A stretch of 64,000 bases of DNA from an uncultured Pseudomonadota bacterium (GTDB lineage Bacteria; Pseudomonadota; Alphaproteobacteria; RF32; CAG-239), in contig CABUUO010000005.1 in the NCBI GenBank assembly GCA_902494875.1, forward strand, positions 51,440 to 115,439. Reading direction: 5' to 3'. Every line of letters begins with the position of its first letter. Within the stretch, counting starts at the first letter, position 1. The notes under the pieces were generated by a model. That model was not told the origin of the DNA, did no database searches, and saw only the letters and a program-made list of their open reading frames with translations. This document shows, piece after piece, positions 16,083-24,651 of this stretch. The position numbers and the translations under genes were made by a program.

Positions 16083-17072
16083 ATGGATAAAATCAGTATT
16101 GTGATACCGGTATACAATGCGGCTAAGTATTTGCGCGAATGTTTGGATTCCGTTGCCGCGCAGAGCTATGAAAATCTTGAAATCATTTGTGTGAATGATG
16201 CGTCGGAAGACGGTTCGCTTGAAATTTTGAACGCGTATGCGGCAAAAGATTCCCGTTTTGTGATAATCGACGAGGGAAAGTTCGGTTCGGCAGCCTGCCG
16301 CAACATTGGCCTGGAGCGAGCTACGGGCGTTTATTGCATTTGTCTTGACGCTGATGACTTTTTTGACCGGGAAATGATTGCAAAGGCCTATGCCAAAATC
16401 TCTCAGAGCGGCGCGGACATTTGTATGTTTCCTTATTATGAATATGACGACAAAGCGCAAAAGAAGCTGGGCGTCAAGGGATTCAGCAATAAGGTGCGGG
16501 TTGCCGGCGACGTCTTTTGCGCAGCGGATTATCCGGACAATATTTTCACCTTTATCAACGGTTCGACCTGGAACAAACTGTATCGCAGAGAATTTCTCGA
16601 ACGGTATGGTTTTCGTTATCTGAATGTGCCGGCGTGCAATGATCTGACCTTTACCTTTCTGACCGTGGCAAATGCGGAAAAAATAGCCCTGCTGAGCGAG
16701 CCGCTGCTGTATTACAGGGTTAATCTGGACAACTCCATTACTTCCAAGCGGCAGAGAACCATCGGTGCGGCCATGGAAGCCGTCGACAAGTGGAAAGAAG
16801 GGTTGAAACAGACCGGGCGTTGGGATGTTTTCAGAAAAGCGTTTATGCGGCAGGCTTTTGTGCTGTTGCGGGTGGATTATAAATTTTGCGGCCGCGAGAT
16901 GCGCGAAACGCTTAAACGGCAGATTATCGACTATTGCAGCGGCGATGACTGGCACGGGTTTAAGGACATTGACTTTGAGATATTTAAACTGGATGCCCGA
17001 AAATCGGGAAAATTGCGGTACTGGGGGCAGTTGTTGTGGCTGAAACTGCGAAAAAAACTCGGCGGAATTTAA
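16083..17072 (+). CDS. Family 2 glycosyltransferase
   Basis: The 329-residue protein begins directly with the GT-A nucleotide-sugar domain (DKISIVIPVYNAAKYLREC, ENLEIICVNDASEDGS) and has the metal-binding DxD motif in CICLDADDFF (about residues 90-96). The C-terminal third is basic and lacks clear membrane helices, so it is probably peripheral at the inner membrane. Sugar donor and acceptor are unknown. GAGAGG lies before the ATG. It is a single gene ended by a very strong hairpin shared with the convergent lipoprotein gene. Confidence 0.9.
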   Translation: MDKISIVIPVYNAAKYLRECLDSVAAQSYENLEIICVNDASEDGSLEILNAYAAKDSRFVIIDEGKFGSAACRNIGLERATGVYCICLDADDFFDREMIAKAYAKISQSGADICMFPYYEYDDKAQKKLGVKGFSNKVRVAGDVFCAADYPDNIFTFINGSTWNKLYRREFLERYGFRYLNVPACNDLTFTFLTVANAEKIALLSEPLLYYRVNLDNSITSKRQRTIGAAMEAVDKWKEGLKQTGRWDVFRKAFMRQAFVLLRVDYKFCGREMRETLKRQIIDYCSGDDWHGFKDIDFEIFKLDARKSGKLRYWGQLLWLKLRKKLGGI

Positions 17073-17109
17073 TTAAAAGGACGGCATCTGAGATGCCGTC
17101 CTTTTAATT
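17071..17109. terminator. Bidirectional intrinsic terminator
   Basis: A perfect 18-bp inverted repeat (17071-17088 with 17092-17109) has a three-base TGA loop. It overlaps the stop codons of both convergent genes, so coding ends and termination signal are fused. Confidence 0.9.
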
Positions 17110-17762
17110 CAGTTAAGTTTTTTTACAGCCAGAATTTCGTTGGGAAAAAGCCGGTAAACGTTGTATACAATCCGGTCTCCGGGATTAAGGTCTATGCCGA
17201 GTTTGATTTTTTTTGCGTAGACCAGTTCGCTTCCGGTGTAAATAAACACGGTCTTTATCGGCACGAAAGTCAGCGAGTAGCGAACGCCAAGTTCGAAAGT
17301 CTTCCGAACCGTGGCTTCAGTCGGATCTGTGGCAACAAAGTTTCTGGTTTCCGCATACGCGGGTCTTGCAGACCGGACAGCGGTTATTCTGGAAATTTCG
17401 TCAGGCATCAGAGTATAGGTCTTAAAGCTGATGACATCATTTTGATGCAGGTCCGTATCCAGAAAAGTTCGCAATACGTAGTAATAGCGACCGTTGGACA
17501 GTTTCAAAACATAAGCCGGGAATGGATAGGGCAGTTCGCGGCGCATTTTTAAGGTGTAGAGTTCCGTAATCTGTCCGGTAGTAATGTCGGCTTCGGGAGA
17601 AGAATCCGGTCCGTCGGTGTCTTCCTGGTCGTCGGGGGCATCGGTGTCGGTGCCGGGAGGAACCAGAGGCCGTTCGGAATCCAGATAGCGGTCATGATCG
17701 ACGCAGGCGCTGAAACCGGTCAGGGTTATTGCCAGCAAAGATAAAATAATAAGTTTTTTCAT
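17109..17762 (-). CDS. Putative lipoprotein
   Basis: The 217-residue protein has a type II signal with the lipobox-like GFSAC at residues 16-20. An acidic Pro/Asp/Glu/Thr-rich linker (about residues 30-60, TDTDAPDDQEDTDGPDSS) follows. The remaining 150 residues look beta-rich, with two similar motifs, NDVISFKTYTLMPDEISRI and GDRIVYNVYRLFPNEILAV, suggesting an internal duplication of a small beta domain. It should be anchored in the cell envelope. Function is unknown. The leader before ATG is AT-rich without a Shine-Dalgarno sequence. Confidence 0.75.
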   Translation of the reverse strand: MKKLIILSLLAITLTGFSACVDHDRYLDSERPLVPPGTDTDAPDDQEDTDGPDSSPEADITTGQITELYTLKMRRELPYPFPAYVLKLSNGRYYYVLRTFLDTDLHQNDVISFKTYTLMPDEISRITAVRSARPAYAETRNFVATDPTEATVRKTFELGVRYSLTFVPIKTVFIYTGSELVYAKKIKLGIDLNPGDRIVYNVYRLFPNEILAVKKLN

Positions 17763-17930
17763 ATAAAAATTGTTTAACTAATTAATAAATACGATTTATG
17801 TTTATTCTTCCTGAAGTGACAAATCAAGCAAAAATCGCGCGGCTCTTTTATAACTGAAATAAAAAGCTGTTATTTTGAAAACAGATATTATATAAGAAAA
17901 TGCAGATACTTTAACTAAGGAGAAAATGAA

Positions 17931-18323
17931 ATGAAAAAACTTTTAAGCGTCTTTTTGGGCATTTTAGTTATGGCCGGCTGTGCGGCAAAGGCCGAATCTT
18001 TCAAAGGCAAAGAATATAAGTTGAGTGGCGCCGAGAACAATGCCGAAATCACGCTGGGTTTCAGTGCCGATGAAAACCGTTTTTTCGGCAAGGTTGTCAA
18101 TAATTATTTCGGAACCTATACGGTTGAGGGAAACAACATCAGTTTCGGTCCGGCCGGCGCGACGATGATGATGGGGCCGCGTCCGCAAATGGAAGCCGAA
18201 AGCAATTATCTCAGACAGCTTCCGACGGTCAAAACTTTCAGTCTGGACGGCAAAAAACTGGTTTTGAAAACTGCCGACGGCAAAGAGCTGGTTTTTGATG
18301 AAATCGGGAATGTCAAGAAATAA
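17931..18323 (+). CDS. META-domain (HslJ-like) lipoprotein
   Basis: The 130-residue protein has a lipobox VMAGC (Cys 17) after a short signal. A META/HslJ-like domain follows: FKGKEYKLSG, the NRFFGKVVNNYFGTYTVEG core, ISFGPAGATMMMGP and a final KLVLKTADGKELVFDEI strand. META domains occur in envelope proteins linked to stress or novobiocin tolerance in E. coli (HslJ); the molecular role is not known. AAGGAGA precedes the ATG. Confidence 0.82.
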   Translation: MKKLLSVFLGILVMAGCAAKAESFKGKEYKLSGAENNAEITLGFSADENRFFGKVVNNYFGTYTVEGNNISFGPAGATMMMGPRPQMEAESNYLRQLPTVKTFSLDGKKLVLKTADGKELVFDEIGNVKK

Positions 18324-18332
18324 GAGCGTTTG

Positions 18333-18479
18333 ATGAGTCACGGGGAATTAATCATTTTGCTGGCGCTGCTGCTGGTTTTGTCTGACAGGGCATATACTCT
18401 GATGCAGACTTCGGATTGCGGCGGAAACGCGGTTTGTGCCGTGGGCATATTGACGGCGGGGCAGACGGAAATTGACTGA
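18333..18479 (+). CDS. Small membrane-anchored or secreted peptide
   Basis: A 48-residue ORF (MSHGELIILLALLLVLS...) has one hydrophobic N-terminal segment and two cysteines in SDCGGNAVCAVG, and it ends in TEID. It lies 10 bases after the META gene and its stop is 14 bases before the start of the next small secreted protein, so the three look like one operon. There is no clear Shine-Dalgarno sequence and no recognised family, so it could be a small real gene or a chance ORF. Confidence 0.4.
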   Translation: MSHGELIILLALLLVLSDRAYTLMQTSDCGGNAVCAVGILTAGQTEID

Positions 18480-18492
18480 CAAAGGAAGATGT

Positions 18493-18834
18493 ATGTTGCC
18501 GTGCATGTTTGGCCTGCTTGCGGCTTGTATTCTGGCTTTGGCACTTCCGGCGGAAGCGCGTCCGACCCGGTATCAGACGATGAGCAATGTTAAATATTTT
18601 AACGACGTTTGTCTGGAGATCGGCCGCACGGCAGTGTATCCGAAGTTTTGCAAACCGACGGGAGTTATGTATAAGGGCGTTTATTGTTTCGGCTGCCCGG
18701 AAGCTCATATTTGCCGTCCGGCCTGTACCGGAGGCAAAGTGTGCATTAACCAGCGCTGCGTCTGTCCGCCCAAACAGCTGTTGATAGACTGCAACGGGCG
18801 CTGTCAGAGTCCGACCGTGCCGTGCAGACTGTGA
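18493..18834 (+). CDS. Small cysteine-rich secreted protein
   Basis: The 113-residue product starts at an ATG with AAGGAAG just upstream. It has a signal peptide ending ALPAEA-R, then about 90 residues with twelve cysteines in closely spaced pairs (YCFGC, HICRPAC, KVCINQRCVC, DCNGRC). This spacing suits a disulfide-rich extracellular module. Similar Cys-rich secreted proteins are encoded at 62747-64000. Function is unknown. A strong terminator follows. Confidence 0.7.
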   Translation: MLPCMFGLLAACILALALPAEARPTRYQTMSNVKYFNDVCLEIGRTAVYPKFCKPTGVMYKGVYCFGCPEAHICRPACTGGKVCINQRCVCPPKQLLIDCNGRCQSPTVPCRL

Positions 18835-18842
18835 CAAATGAC

Positions 18843-18879
18843 AAAAAAACAGCCGGAAACAAATCCGGCTGTTTTTTTT
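18843..18879. terminator. Intrinsic terminator
   Basis: AAAACAGCCGGA pairs with TCCGGCTGTTTT around AACAAA, followed by a run of eight T. The A-run on the left makes it usable by the minus-strand gene at 18897. Confidence 0.9.
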
Positions 18880-18896
18880 GTGATGGTACGGGCGCA

Positions 18897-19799
18897 TTAT
18901 TTTTCTCCGTATCCTTTCAGAACTTCGGAGACTGCTTCTTTCAAATCCGGTTTGCGGGTTTGGTTTTTCAGCTTTTTGAGAACGGCAATGTACTCAGTGT
19001 AGGGAAAGTCGTGTCCCTGAACATCCAGCAGGTCAACGCTCAGCGGCCGGAGCTTTTTGGAGAATCCGTACTCGACAATTGAGGTTATGACCTGAATGTT
19101 GCGTACCCGCCAGCAGAAAAAGCGCAGAATTTCCATTCCTTTGGCTTTTACTTCTTCGGGGCCGTACATTGTCAGTCCGAGAGCCATGTAAAAGAAACGC
19201 CGGGCGGTACTGACATCCATCAGATGCAGAATGTTTTGCGCTGCGCTCAGAACAATGCCGAGATATTTCTCTACGATTTCCATCTTTACTTCTTTCAGGC
19301 GCGGGTTCTTAATCGGGTTGAGCCAGTGCTGTTCGGGAACAACCGCTCCGCCGCCGGAAGTGTAGCTGCTTTCGGGATTTTGAATCAGTTTGAAATATAA
19401 AATCCTGCTCAGCATATTGAAGAAAGCTTTGGCCCGGCCGGGGTTGCTGATGTTGATGGCCTCTTTTTTCATCAGTTCCAGCATCATTTTTTCCAGTTCC
19501 GGATTGCGGGGTCTGTAACAACGATCCCTTTCATAGGAAAAGTTAAACACCTTTTCTCCGTATGACTGAGGTATGAAAAAACGGATCAGGTTTTGTAAAA
19601 CAAAGTCCCACGGAATTGTAAAACCGGAATTTTCTTCGTGAGAGTAGGCGTAGGGCTGGTTGATGATGTAATAAACATCGTCAACGCTCAAACATGGTTC
19701 CGGAGAATTCCAGTCCTCAATGATGGTTTGCAAAAAACGGCGCTGCACCCGCGGATTGTCGGCGAGCATGGCAGCAGCAAAGATTTCTTTAGTCTGCAT
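18897..19799 (-). CDS. Hypothetical 300-residue protein
   Basis: The product is not recognised. It is mostly alpha-helical, with no signal peptide or membrane segment. The middle (ARRFFYMALGLTMYGPEEVKAKGMEILRFFCW) and C-terminus (HDFPYTEYIAVLKKLKNQTRKPDLKEAVSEVLKGY) suggest a helical-repeat-like protein. The leader before ATG is AAATTTTTTCATT with no Shine-Dalgarno, very like the leader of the lipoprotein at 52806. It stands alone between a terminator and the rnhB upstream region. Confidence 0.7.
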   Translation of the reverse strand: MQTKEIFAAAMLADNPRVQRRFLQTIIEDWNSPEPCLSVDDVYYIINQPYAYSHEENSGFTIPWDFVLQNLIRFFIPQSYGEKVFNFSYERDRCYRPRNPELEKMMLELMKKEAINISNPGRAKAFFNMLSRILYFKLIQNPESSYTSGGGAVVPEQHWLNPIKNPRLKEVKMEIVEKYLGIVLSAAQNILHLMDVSTARRFFYMALGLTMYGPEEVKAKGMEILRFFCWRVRNIQVITSIVEYGFSKKLRPLSVDLLDVQGHDFPYTEYIAVLKKLKNQTRKPDLKEAVSEVLKGYGEK

Positions 19800-20006
19800 A
19801 ATGAAAAAATTTAGGGTTAATACTCGGTTATCAGTTTATGCACCCGTATTCAATAATAAATTTTATAATTCAGGGCATAATAAGATCTCATATAAGATTA
19901 TGATAATCATTTTTAGACAAAATGCAAGTCTTAAAGGGAAGATTGACAAGAAAAGCATCCGCGTATAAAACATTTGGGTACATAAACTCAACAGAAGGGT
20001 GGTAAA

Positions 20007-20636
20007 ATGCCTGATTTTGAAATTGAAGACGGGTTTGACGTTCCGGTCGCGGGCATTGACGAAGCCGGACGCGGGCCATGGGCGGGACCGGTTGTGGCCG
20101 GTGCCGTGGTTATCAATGACCGCAATATTGACAAGGCGCTGCTGGAAGGGTTGGATGATTCCAAAAAGCTCAGCGCCAAAAAACGCGAACAGCTGTATGA
20201 CAAGTTGTTTGCCGAAGAAAAGGCTGGGCGGCTGTTTATCGGAATCGGCACCGCCAGCGCGGAAGAAATTGACCGGCTGAATATTCTGCAGGCGACTTTT
20301 CTGGCAATGAAACGCGCCGCCGAAGCCCTGAAAATAAAACCGCAGGCGGCCATTGTCGACGGCAATCAAAATCCGAAGGGCTTTGCCTGTCCGACCCGAA
20401 CCGTGGTTAGAGGAGACGCCAAGTCTTATTCCATTTCGGCGGCGTCAATTGTCGCCAAGGTATACCGAGACCGTCTGATGAGCGAAATGGCGAAGAAGTA
20501 TCCGTATTACGGTTTTGAAAAAAACGCCGGTTATGGTACGGCGGCTCATATAAACGGGCTGAAAGAGCACGGAATTTGTCCCGAGCACCGCAAATCATAC
20601 AAGCCGATTAAGAAAATTTTGGGAATGGAAGAATAA
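20007..20636 (+). CDS. rnhB: Ribonuclease HII
   Basis: The 209-residue protein removes RNA from RNA-DNA hybrids and single misincorporated ribonucleotides. Motifs are VAGIDEAGRGPWAGPVVAGAVV with the catalytic Asp-Glu pair (about residues 19-20), DDSKKLSAKKRE, IVDGN (third acidic residue) and SISAASIVAKVYRDRLM. Length is usual. A TTGACA element about 65 bases upstream with TATAAA at a short 15-base spacing is a possible promoter. In many alphaproteobacteria rnhB lies next to ccrM. Here one unknown gene intervenes. Confidence 0.96.
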   Translation: MPDFEIEDGFDVPVAGIDEAGRGPWAGPVVAGAVVINDRNIDKALLEGLDDSKKLSAKKREQLYDKLFAEEKAGRLFIGIGTASAEEIDRLNILQATFLAMKRAAEALKIKPQAAIVDGNQNPKGFACPTRTVVRGDAKSYSISAASIVAKVYRDRLMSEMAKKYPYYGFEKNAGYGTAAHINGLKEHGICPEHRKSYKPIKKILGMEE

Positions 20637-20640
20637 TTGT

Positions 20641-20669
20641 TTGACAAAAAATGTATTTGTGTCTATCTT
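20641..20669 (+). promoter_or_regulatory. Sigma-70 promoter for the gene at 20726
   Basis: TTGACA (20641-20646), a 17-base spacer and TATCTT (20664-20669) form a good promoter starting five bases after the rnhB stop. Confidence 0.6.
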
Positions 20670-20725
20670 ACATTGCATACATATATAATTAATTTTCTAA
20701 GTTTAATTCTAAAAAATCCGAATTT

Positions 20726-21172
20726 ATGAGCAAGAGACTTACCGTTGTTCAGCGTTTGAACCGAATTCAAAAATTGACGGACTGCTATTTGCTGGCGTTC
20801 AGTCTGAGACATTCTCCCGAGAGTTTTATGCTGTCGCTCAAAGTTATGACCAACAGCATCGGCAAAGAAAACGACAAGCTTTGGAAAGTGCGTTTTTCCG
20901 CGTTGATGAAAGCGGGGCGGGTTAAAGACACGGTCAATTTTTTAAAAGAGAACGCCAACGCGCTGTTTGAAGATTATCTTAACATCTGCAATCAATATGC
21001 GGCGCAGAGAAACAGCGCAATCGGCAAGGAAGAGACGGAGGCTTTTCACGCGGCGTTTCTGGAGCTGCTGAAAGCCGTTAACGCCGGGTTGATAATGCGG
21101 GAAGACATTGTCTGCGAGGAAGCTTTCCGCAAGATGGTCGAAGACGCCGTTATTGTCGGAAGAAAAATGTAA
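20726..21172 (+). CDS. Hypothetical helical protein
   Basis: The 148-residue product is all-helical in appearance and rich in Lys, Glu and Ala, with no signal peptide or membrane segment and no recognised family. It has its own promoter just downstream of rnhB, an AT-rich leader without a Shine-Dalgarno sequence, and its own terminator. It is an independent unit wedged between rnhB and ccrM. Confidence 0.7.
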   Translation: MSKRLTVVQRLNRIQKLTDCYLLAFSLRHSPESFMLSLKVMTNSIGKENDKLWKVRFSALMKAGRVKDTVNFLKENANALFEDYLNICNQYAAQRNSAIGKEETEAFHAAFLELLKAVNAGLIMREDIVCEEAFRKMVEDAVIVGRKM

Positions 21173-21193
21173 AAGCGGATGTCCGCTTTATCG

Positions 21194-21230
21194 GAAAACT
21201 GCATTGCCGTTTGGCGGTGCAGTTTTTTTT
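21194..21230 (+). terminator. Intrinsic terminator
   Basis: AAAACTGCA pairs with TGCAGTTTT around an inner GCC-GTTT-GGC hairpin, followed by eight T. A smaller hairpin (AAAGCGGA-TG-TCCGCTTT) precedes it. Confidence 0.85.
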
Positions 21231-21373
21231 GATTCTAATCGGTTGTAAATCTGCGCTTTATTGAAAAGCAAAACAGAAACCGGGAAATTTTTCGATATTG
21301 TTAATAAATTTATAACCAAATTAAAAGATACTGAGCTCATTGAAAGCAACCCCGTGTAATTGGCTGGTGAGTA

Positions 21374-22471
21374 ATGAGCAGTATGCAACAAAAAACAATC
21401 CTTAATACGATTATCAACGATGACTGCATCAAGGCAATGAATGCGATGGAGCCGAATTCGGTAGACCTGATTTTTGCCGATCCTCCGTATAATCTCCAGC
21501 TCGGCGATGCTCTGACCCGTCCCGACAATACCAATGTGAGCGGGGTTTATGAGGCTTGGGACAGTTTTGAAAGCTTGGCCGCTTATGACGCTTATACCAG
21601 AGAATGGATGAGAGCGGCCCGCAGGGTCTTGAAGGATGACGGCGCCATCTGGGTTATCGGCTCTTATCATAATATTTTCCGCGTCGGCTACATTTTGCAG
21701 GATTTGGGCTTTTGGATTTTGAATGACATCATCTGGAACAAGACCAATCCGATGCCGAACTTTAAGGGAACGCGCTTTACCAATGCTCATGAAACTTTGA
21801 TTTGGGCGTCTAAAAATCCGAATTCCAAATATACTTTCAATTATGAGGCGATGAAAGCGCTGAACGAAGACACGCAGATGCGCAGCGACTGGCAGATACC
21901 TTTATGTACCGGCAAAGAACGCCTGAAGGACAGCGAAGGCAATAAACTGCATCCGACGCAAAAACCCGAAGGGCTGTTATATCGGGTGATTATGGCTTCG
22001 ACTAATGTCGGCGACATAATTTTGGACCCGTTTTTCGGGACAGGAACCACCGGTGCCGTTGCCAAGAAGCTTGGACGTAATTTCATCGGTATTGAACGCG
22101 ATGCCAATTATGTCAAAGGCGCTCAGGAACGCATTGATGCTGTGGAGAAGGTTGAAAGCATGGCCTGTCTGGAATTTTCCTCCAAAAAACGCCAACCCCG
22201 GATTCCGTTTGGCGCCGTGGTTGAACGCGGACTGTTGAATCCCGGCGACTTTTTGTATGACGCCGGTCGCAAACACTGTGCGGTGGTTCGTTCAGACGGA
22301 ACGCTTAAATCCGAGACCATGGAGGGATCTATCCATCAGGTCGGTGCCGCCGCTCAGAATCTTTCCGCGTGTAACGGTTGGGTATACTGGCATTTTGAAA
22401 ACGAGAAAAAAGAGCTGGTCAGCATTGACGAGTTGAGAACCGTCGTGCGGCAGGAAATTTACGGCGAGTAG
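21374..22471 (+). CDS. ccrM: CcrM-type adenine-N6 DNA methyltransferase (GANTC)
   Basis: The 365-residue protein is a beta-class methyltransferase: the catalytic DPPY (residues 36-39, ADPPYNLQL) precedes the AdoMet motif DPFFGTGTTGAVAKKLGR. The last 80-90 residues (RKHCAVVRSDGTLK, GSIHQVGAAAQNLSACNGW) form the extra C-terminal domain that distinguishes CcrM from HinfI-type enzymes. CcrM methylates GANTC and times cell-cycle transcription in alphaproteobacteria. One GANTC site (21231) lies in the 200-base upstream region; in Caulobacter such sites regulate ccrM itself. No restriction gene is adjacent, which fits an orphan regulatory enzyme. Confidence 0.95.
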   Translation: MSSMQQKTILNTIINDDCIKAMNAMEPNSVDLIFADPPYNLQLGDALTRPDNTNVSGVYEAWDSFESLAAYDAYTREWMRAARRVLKDDGAIWVIGSYHNIFRVGYILQDLGFWILNDIIWNKTNPMPNFKGTRFTNAHETLIWASKNPNSKYTFNYEAMKALNEDTQMRSDWQIPLCTGKERLKDSEGNKLHPTQKPEGLLYRVIMASTNVGDIILDPFFGTGTTGAVAKKLGRNFIGIERDANYVKGAQERIDAVEKVESMACLEFSSKKRQPRIPFGAVVERGLLNPGDFLYDAGRKHCAVVRSDGTLKSETMEGSIHQVGAAAQNLSACNGWVYWHFENEKKELVSIDELRTVVRQEIYGE

Positions 22472-22528
22472 GCTAAAGTTTTTTCTTAAAATAAAAAGTT
22501 AAAAATATATTGTGTCCCGGCCAATAAT

Positions 22529-22563
22529 GGGTTATAAATTCAATAATTTATAACCCTTTTTAT
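22529..22563 (+). terminator. Intrinsic terminator of ccrM
   Basis: GGGTTATAAATT pairs perfectly with AATTTATAACCC around CAAT and is followed by TTTTTATT. Confidence 0.9.
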
Positions 22564-22580
22564 TATTGAATTGAAAATTA

Positions 22581-23690
22581 ATGCAAAAATGGCGTAAAAA
22601 ACAAGTAAATATAAAGCCATACGAAGGTAAGAAAAACAATGAGCCTCCTCAGGAGCAGCGTAATTATGCGGCAATAGACCTGGGGACCAATTCCTGCCGT
22701 CTGGTGATTGCGACGCCGACGCCGTCTTCGTTCCGAATTGTGGAAACCTTTTCAAAAATAACCCGGCTCGGCGAAGGAATCATTAAAGAAAACGTTTTGG
22801 CGCGGCCGGCAATAAAGCGGACGATTGCGGCGTTGAAAGTCTGTTCCGGCGTTTTGGCTGAATATGCTCCGATTTACCGCTGCCGCTATGTTGCTACGGC
22901 AGCCTGTCGCCGCGCAGTCAATTGCGCGGAATTTATTGACGCGGTCAAACGGGAGACGGGGCTTAATATAGAAATCATTTCTTCCAAGGAAGAGTCGCGT
23001 CTGGCGGTGGTGGGCTGTATTCCGCTTTTGAACCGCACGATTAAACGCGCGCTGGTTTTTGATATCGGCGGCGGTTCGACCGAGATTTCGCTGGCGCGGG
23101 TCACCAACAGCGGCAATACCTTTATTGAAGGTTTTGTGTCGCTGCCTTACGGCGTGGTGACAATTTCAGAGGCGTTTCCGCAACAGGACATGACCAATCT
23201 GGCTTATAATACCATTATTGAACGGACGCATAAAATACTTCAGGAGTTTGAAGACAAATACAATATTCTGGAAGCCATTCGCAATCAGGAGGTTCAGGTA
23301 ATCGGCACATCGGGAACCGTGACGGTTCTGGGTGCGGTTCATCTTAACCTGCCGCGTTACAACCGTTCTGCAGTAGACGGACTTTCTATCAGCCGGGCGG
23401 ATATTGAGCGGGTGATTAACAAAATCAAGCGCCTGGGGGATGAAGGCCGGAAGAAGCATCCGTGCATCGGCGCACAGAAAGCAGACCTGACGATGGCCGG
23501 CTGCGCGATTATCGAGGCTTTGTGTTCTTTTTGGCCGATATCGGAAATTACGGTGGCCGATCGCGGAATCCGCGAAGGCATTCTGCTGGATTTAATGCAT
23601 AATCAGAACGGCGGACGTAAAAAACACAGAAGGCGCACGCCCTTTGGCAAAAGAAGGAAAAAAGCTTATGACAAAGCCGGAAACGAATAA
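22581..23690 (+). CDS. Ppx/GppA-family phosphatase, first copy
   Basis: The 369-residue protein has the actin-like ATPase fold of exopolyphosphatase/guanosine pentaphosphatase. Key blocks are the phosphate-1 motif YAAIDLGTNSCRLVIA (about residues 29-44), the FDIGGGSTEISL phosphate-2 motif and VIGTSGTVTVLGAVHL. The family hydrolyses polyphosphate and/or pppGpp, linking it to the stringent response. It lacks the C-terminal HD domain of E. coli Ppx. The C-terminus is strongly basic (GGRKKHRRRTPFGKRRKK). Its 3' end overlaps the second, related gene by 23 bases. The 28 residues before the domain could mean the real start is further in. Confidence 0.88.
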   Translation: MQKWRKKQVNIKPYEGKKNNEPPQEQRNYAAIDLGTNSCRLVIATPTPSSFRIVETFSKITRLGEGIIKENVLARPAIKRTIAALKVCSGVLAEYAPIYRCRYVATAACRRAVNCAEFIDAVKRETGLNIEIISSKEESRLAVVGCIPLLNRTIKRALVFDIGGGSTEISLARVTNSGNTFIEGFVSLPYGVVTISEAFPQQDMTNLAYNTIIERTHKILQEFEDKYNILEAIRNQEVQVIGTSGTVTVLGAVHLNLPRYNRSAVDGLSISRADIERVINKIKRLGDEGRKKHPCIGAQKADLTMAGCAIIEALCSFWPISEITVADRGIREGILLDLMHNQNGGRKKHRRRTPFGKRRKKAYDKAGNE

Positions 23691-24651
23691 GGCTTATTTT
23701 GCGGCCATTGACCTCGGGACCAATTCCTGCAAGGCCGTAATAGCGGACGAAGAGCGGAATTATGTTTATTCGGAAGCTTTTTCGGTTCGTATGGGCGAGG
23801 GAATGTACCGAGACATGTGTTTTACGCCTGAAGCAATAGAGCGCGGCGTGAAGTGCTTTTATGATCTGAAACAGGTCATGGCTGATTATAACATCGTTAA
23901 ATGCCGCGCAGTTTCGACCGCTTCCTGCCGAATGGCAAAAAATGCCGATGAATTTATAAAAAAAGTTTATCACGAGGCGATGATTCCGATAGAGGTGATT
24001 GACGGTTTTGAAGAGGCGCGGATTAATCTGAAAGGGGCTTTGCAACACGTCTGCGGACAGACAAAATATGTCGTTCTGTATGATTTGGGAGGCGGTTCGA
24101 CGGAAATTACGCTGGCGACCAATACGCACGACCCGGAGATTATCCATACGATTTCCATTCCCTGGGGAGCGCGTAACGCTTCCGAAGCGTTTGAGCTGGT
24201 GGAATACGACGCGGAAAAGGCCGACAGGCTGAAAGCGGAAATTACCTCCTGCGTACGAGGGTTTGTTGCAGACTGCTCATTGGAAAAATATCGCGGAGAC
24301 TTGTGTTTTGTCGCCACATCGAGCACGCCGCTGCGTTTTGTTTCCATGATTGAGAAATTCGGTAAATATGACCGCGACAAGTCAGACGGGCATTGTATCC
24401 GCTGTATGGACATTGACCGTCAGATAGAACGCATTTTCAAAATGAAGCAGCCGGAAATGCTTGAAGATCCTTATATCGGCAAAAAACGTTCTTATATTTT
24501 TACGGCAGCCTGCGTCATATTCAAAACCATTTACGATTGTCTGGGGGCCGAAAAAATTACCGCTTCTCTGAAAAGTGCCAAAGACGGCATTATTGAAGAA
24601 CTGGTTGCGGAATATCAACAACAAATGGCAAAGGCGGAGAAAAATGGCTAA
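23668..24651 (+). CDS. Ppx/GppA-family phosphatase, second copy
   Basis: The 327-residue protein repeats the fold of its upstream neighbour: FAAIDLGTNSCKAVIAD near the start, YDLGGGSTEITLA in the middle and a VATSSTPLRFVSMI segment where relatives have GTSGT. It is clearly divergent from copy one, so this is an old duplication. The ATG at 23668 follows AAGAAGGA and the gene overlaps the first by 23 bases, implying translational coupling. The altered GTSGT-like loop (ATSSTP) could mean changed substrate or a regulatory role. Confidence 0.85.
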   Translation: MTKPETNKAYFAAIDLGTNSCKAVIADEERNYVYSEAFSVRMGEGMYRDMCFTPEAIERGVKCFYDLKQVMADYNIVKCRAVSTASCRMAKNADEFIKKVYHEAMIPIEVIDGFEEARINLKGALQHVCGQTKYVVLYDLGGGSTEITLATNTHDPEIIHTISIPWGARNASEAFELVEYDAEKADRLKAEITSCVRGFVADCSLEKYRGDLCFVATSSTPLRFVSMIEKFGKYDRDKSDGHCIRCMDIDRQIERIFKMKQPEMLEDPYIGKKRSYIFTAACVIFKTIYDCLGAEKITASLKSAKDGIIEELVAEYQQQMAKAEKNG

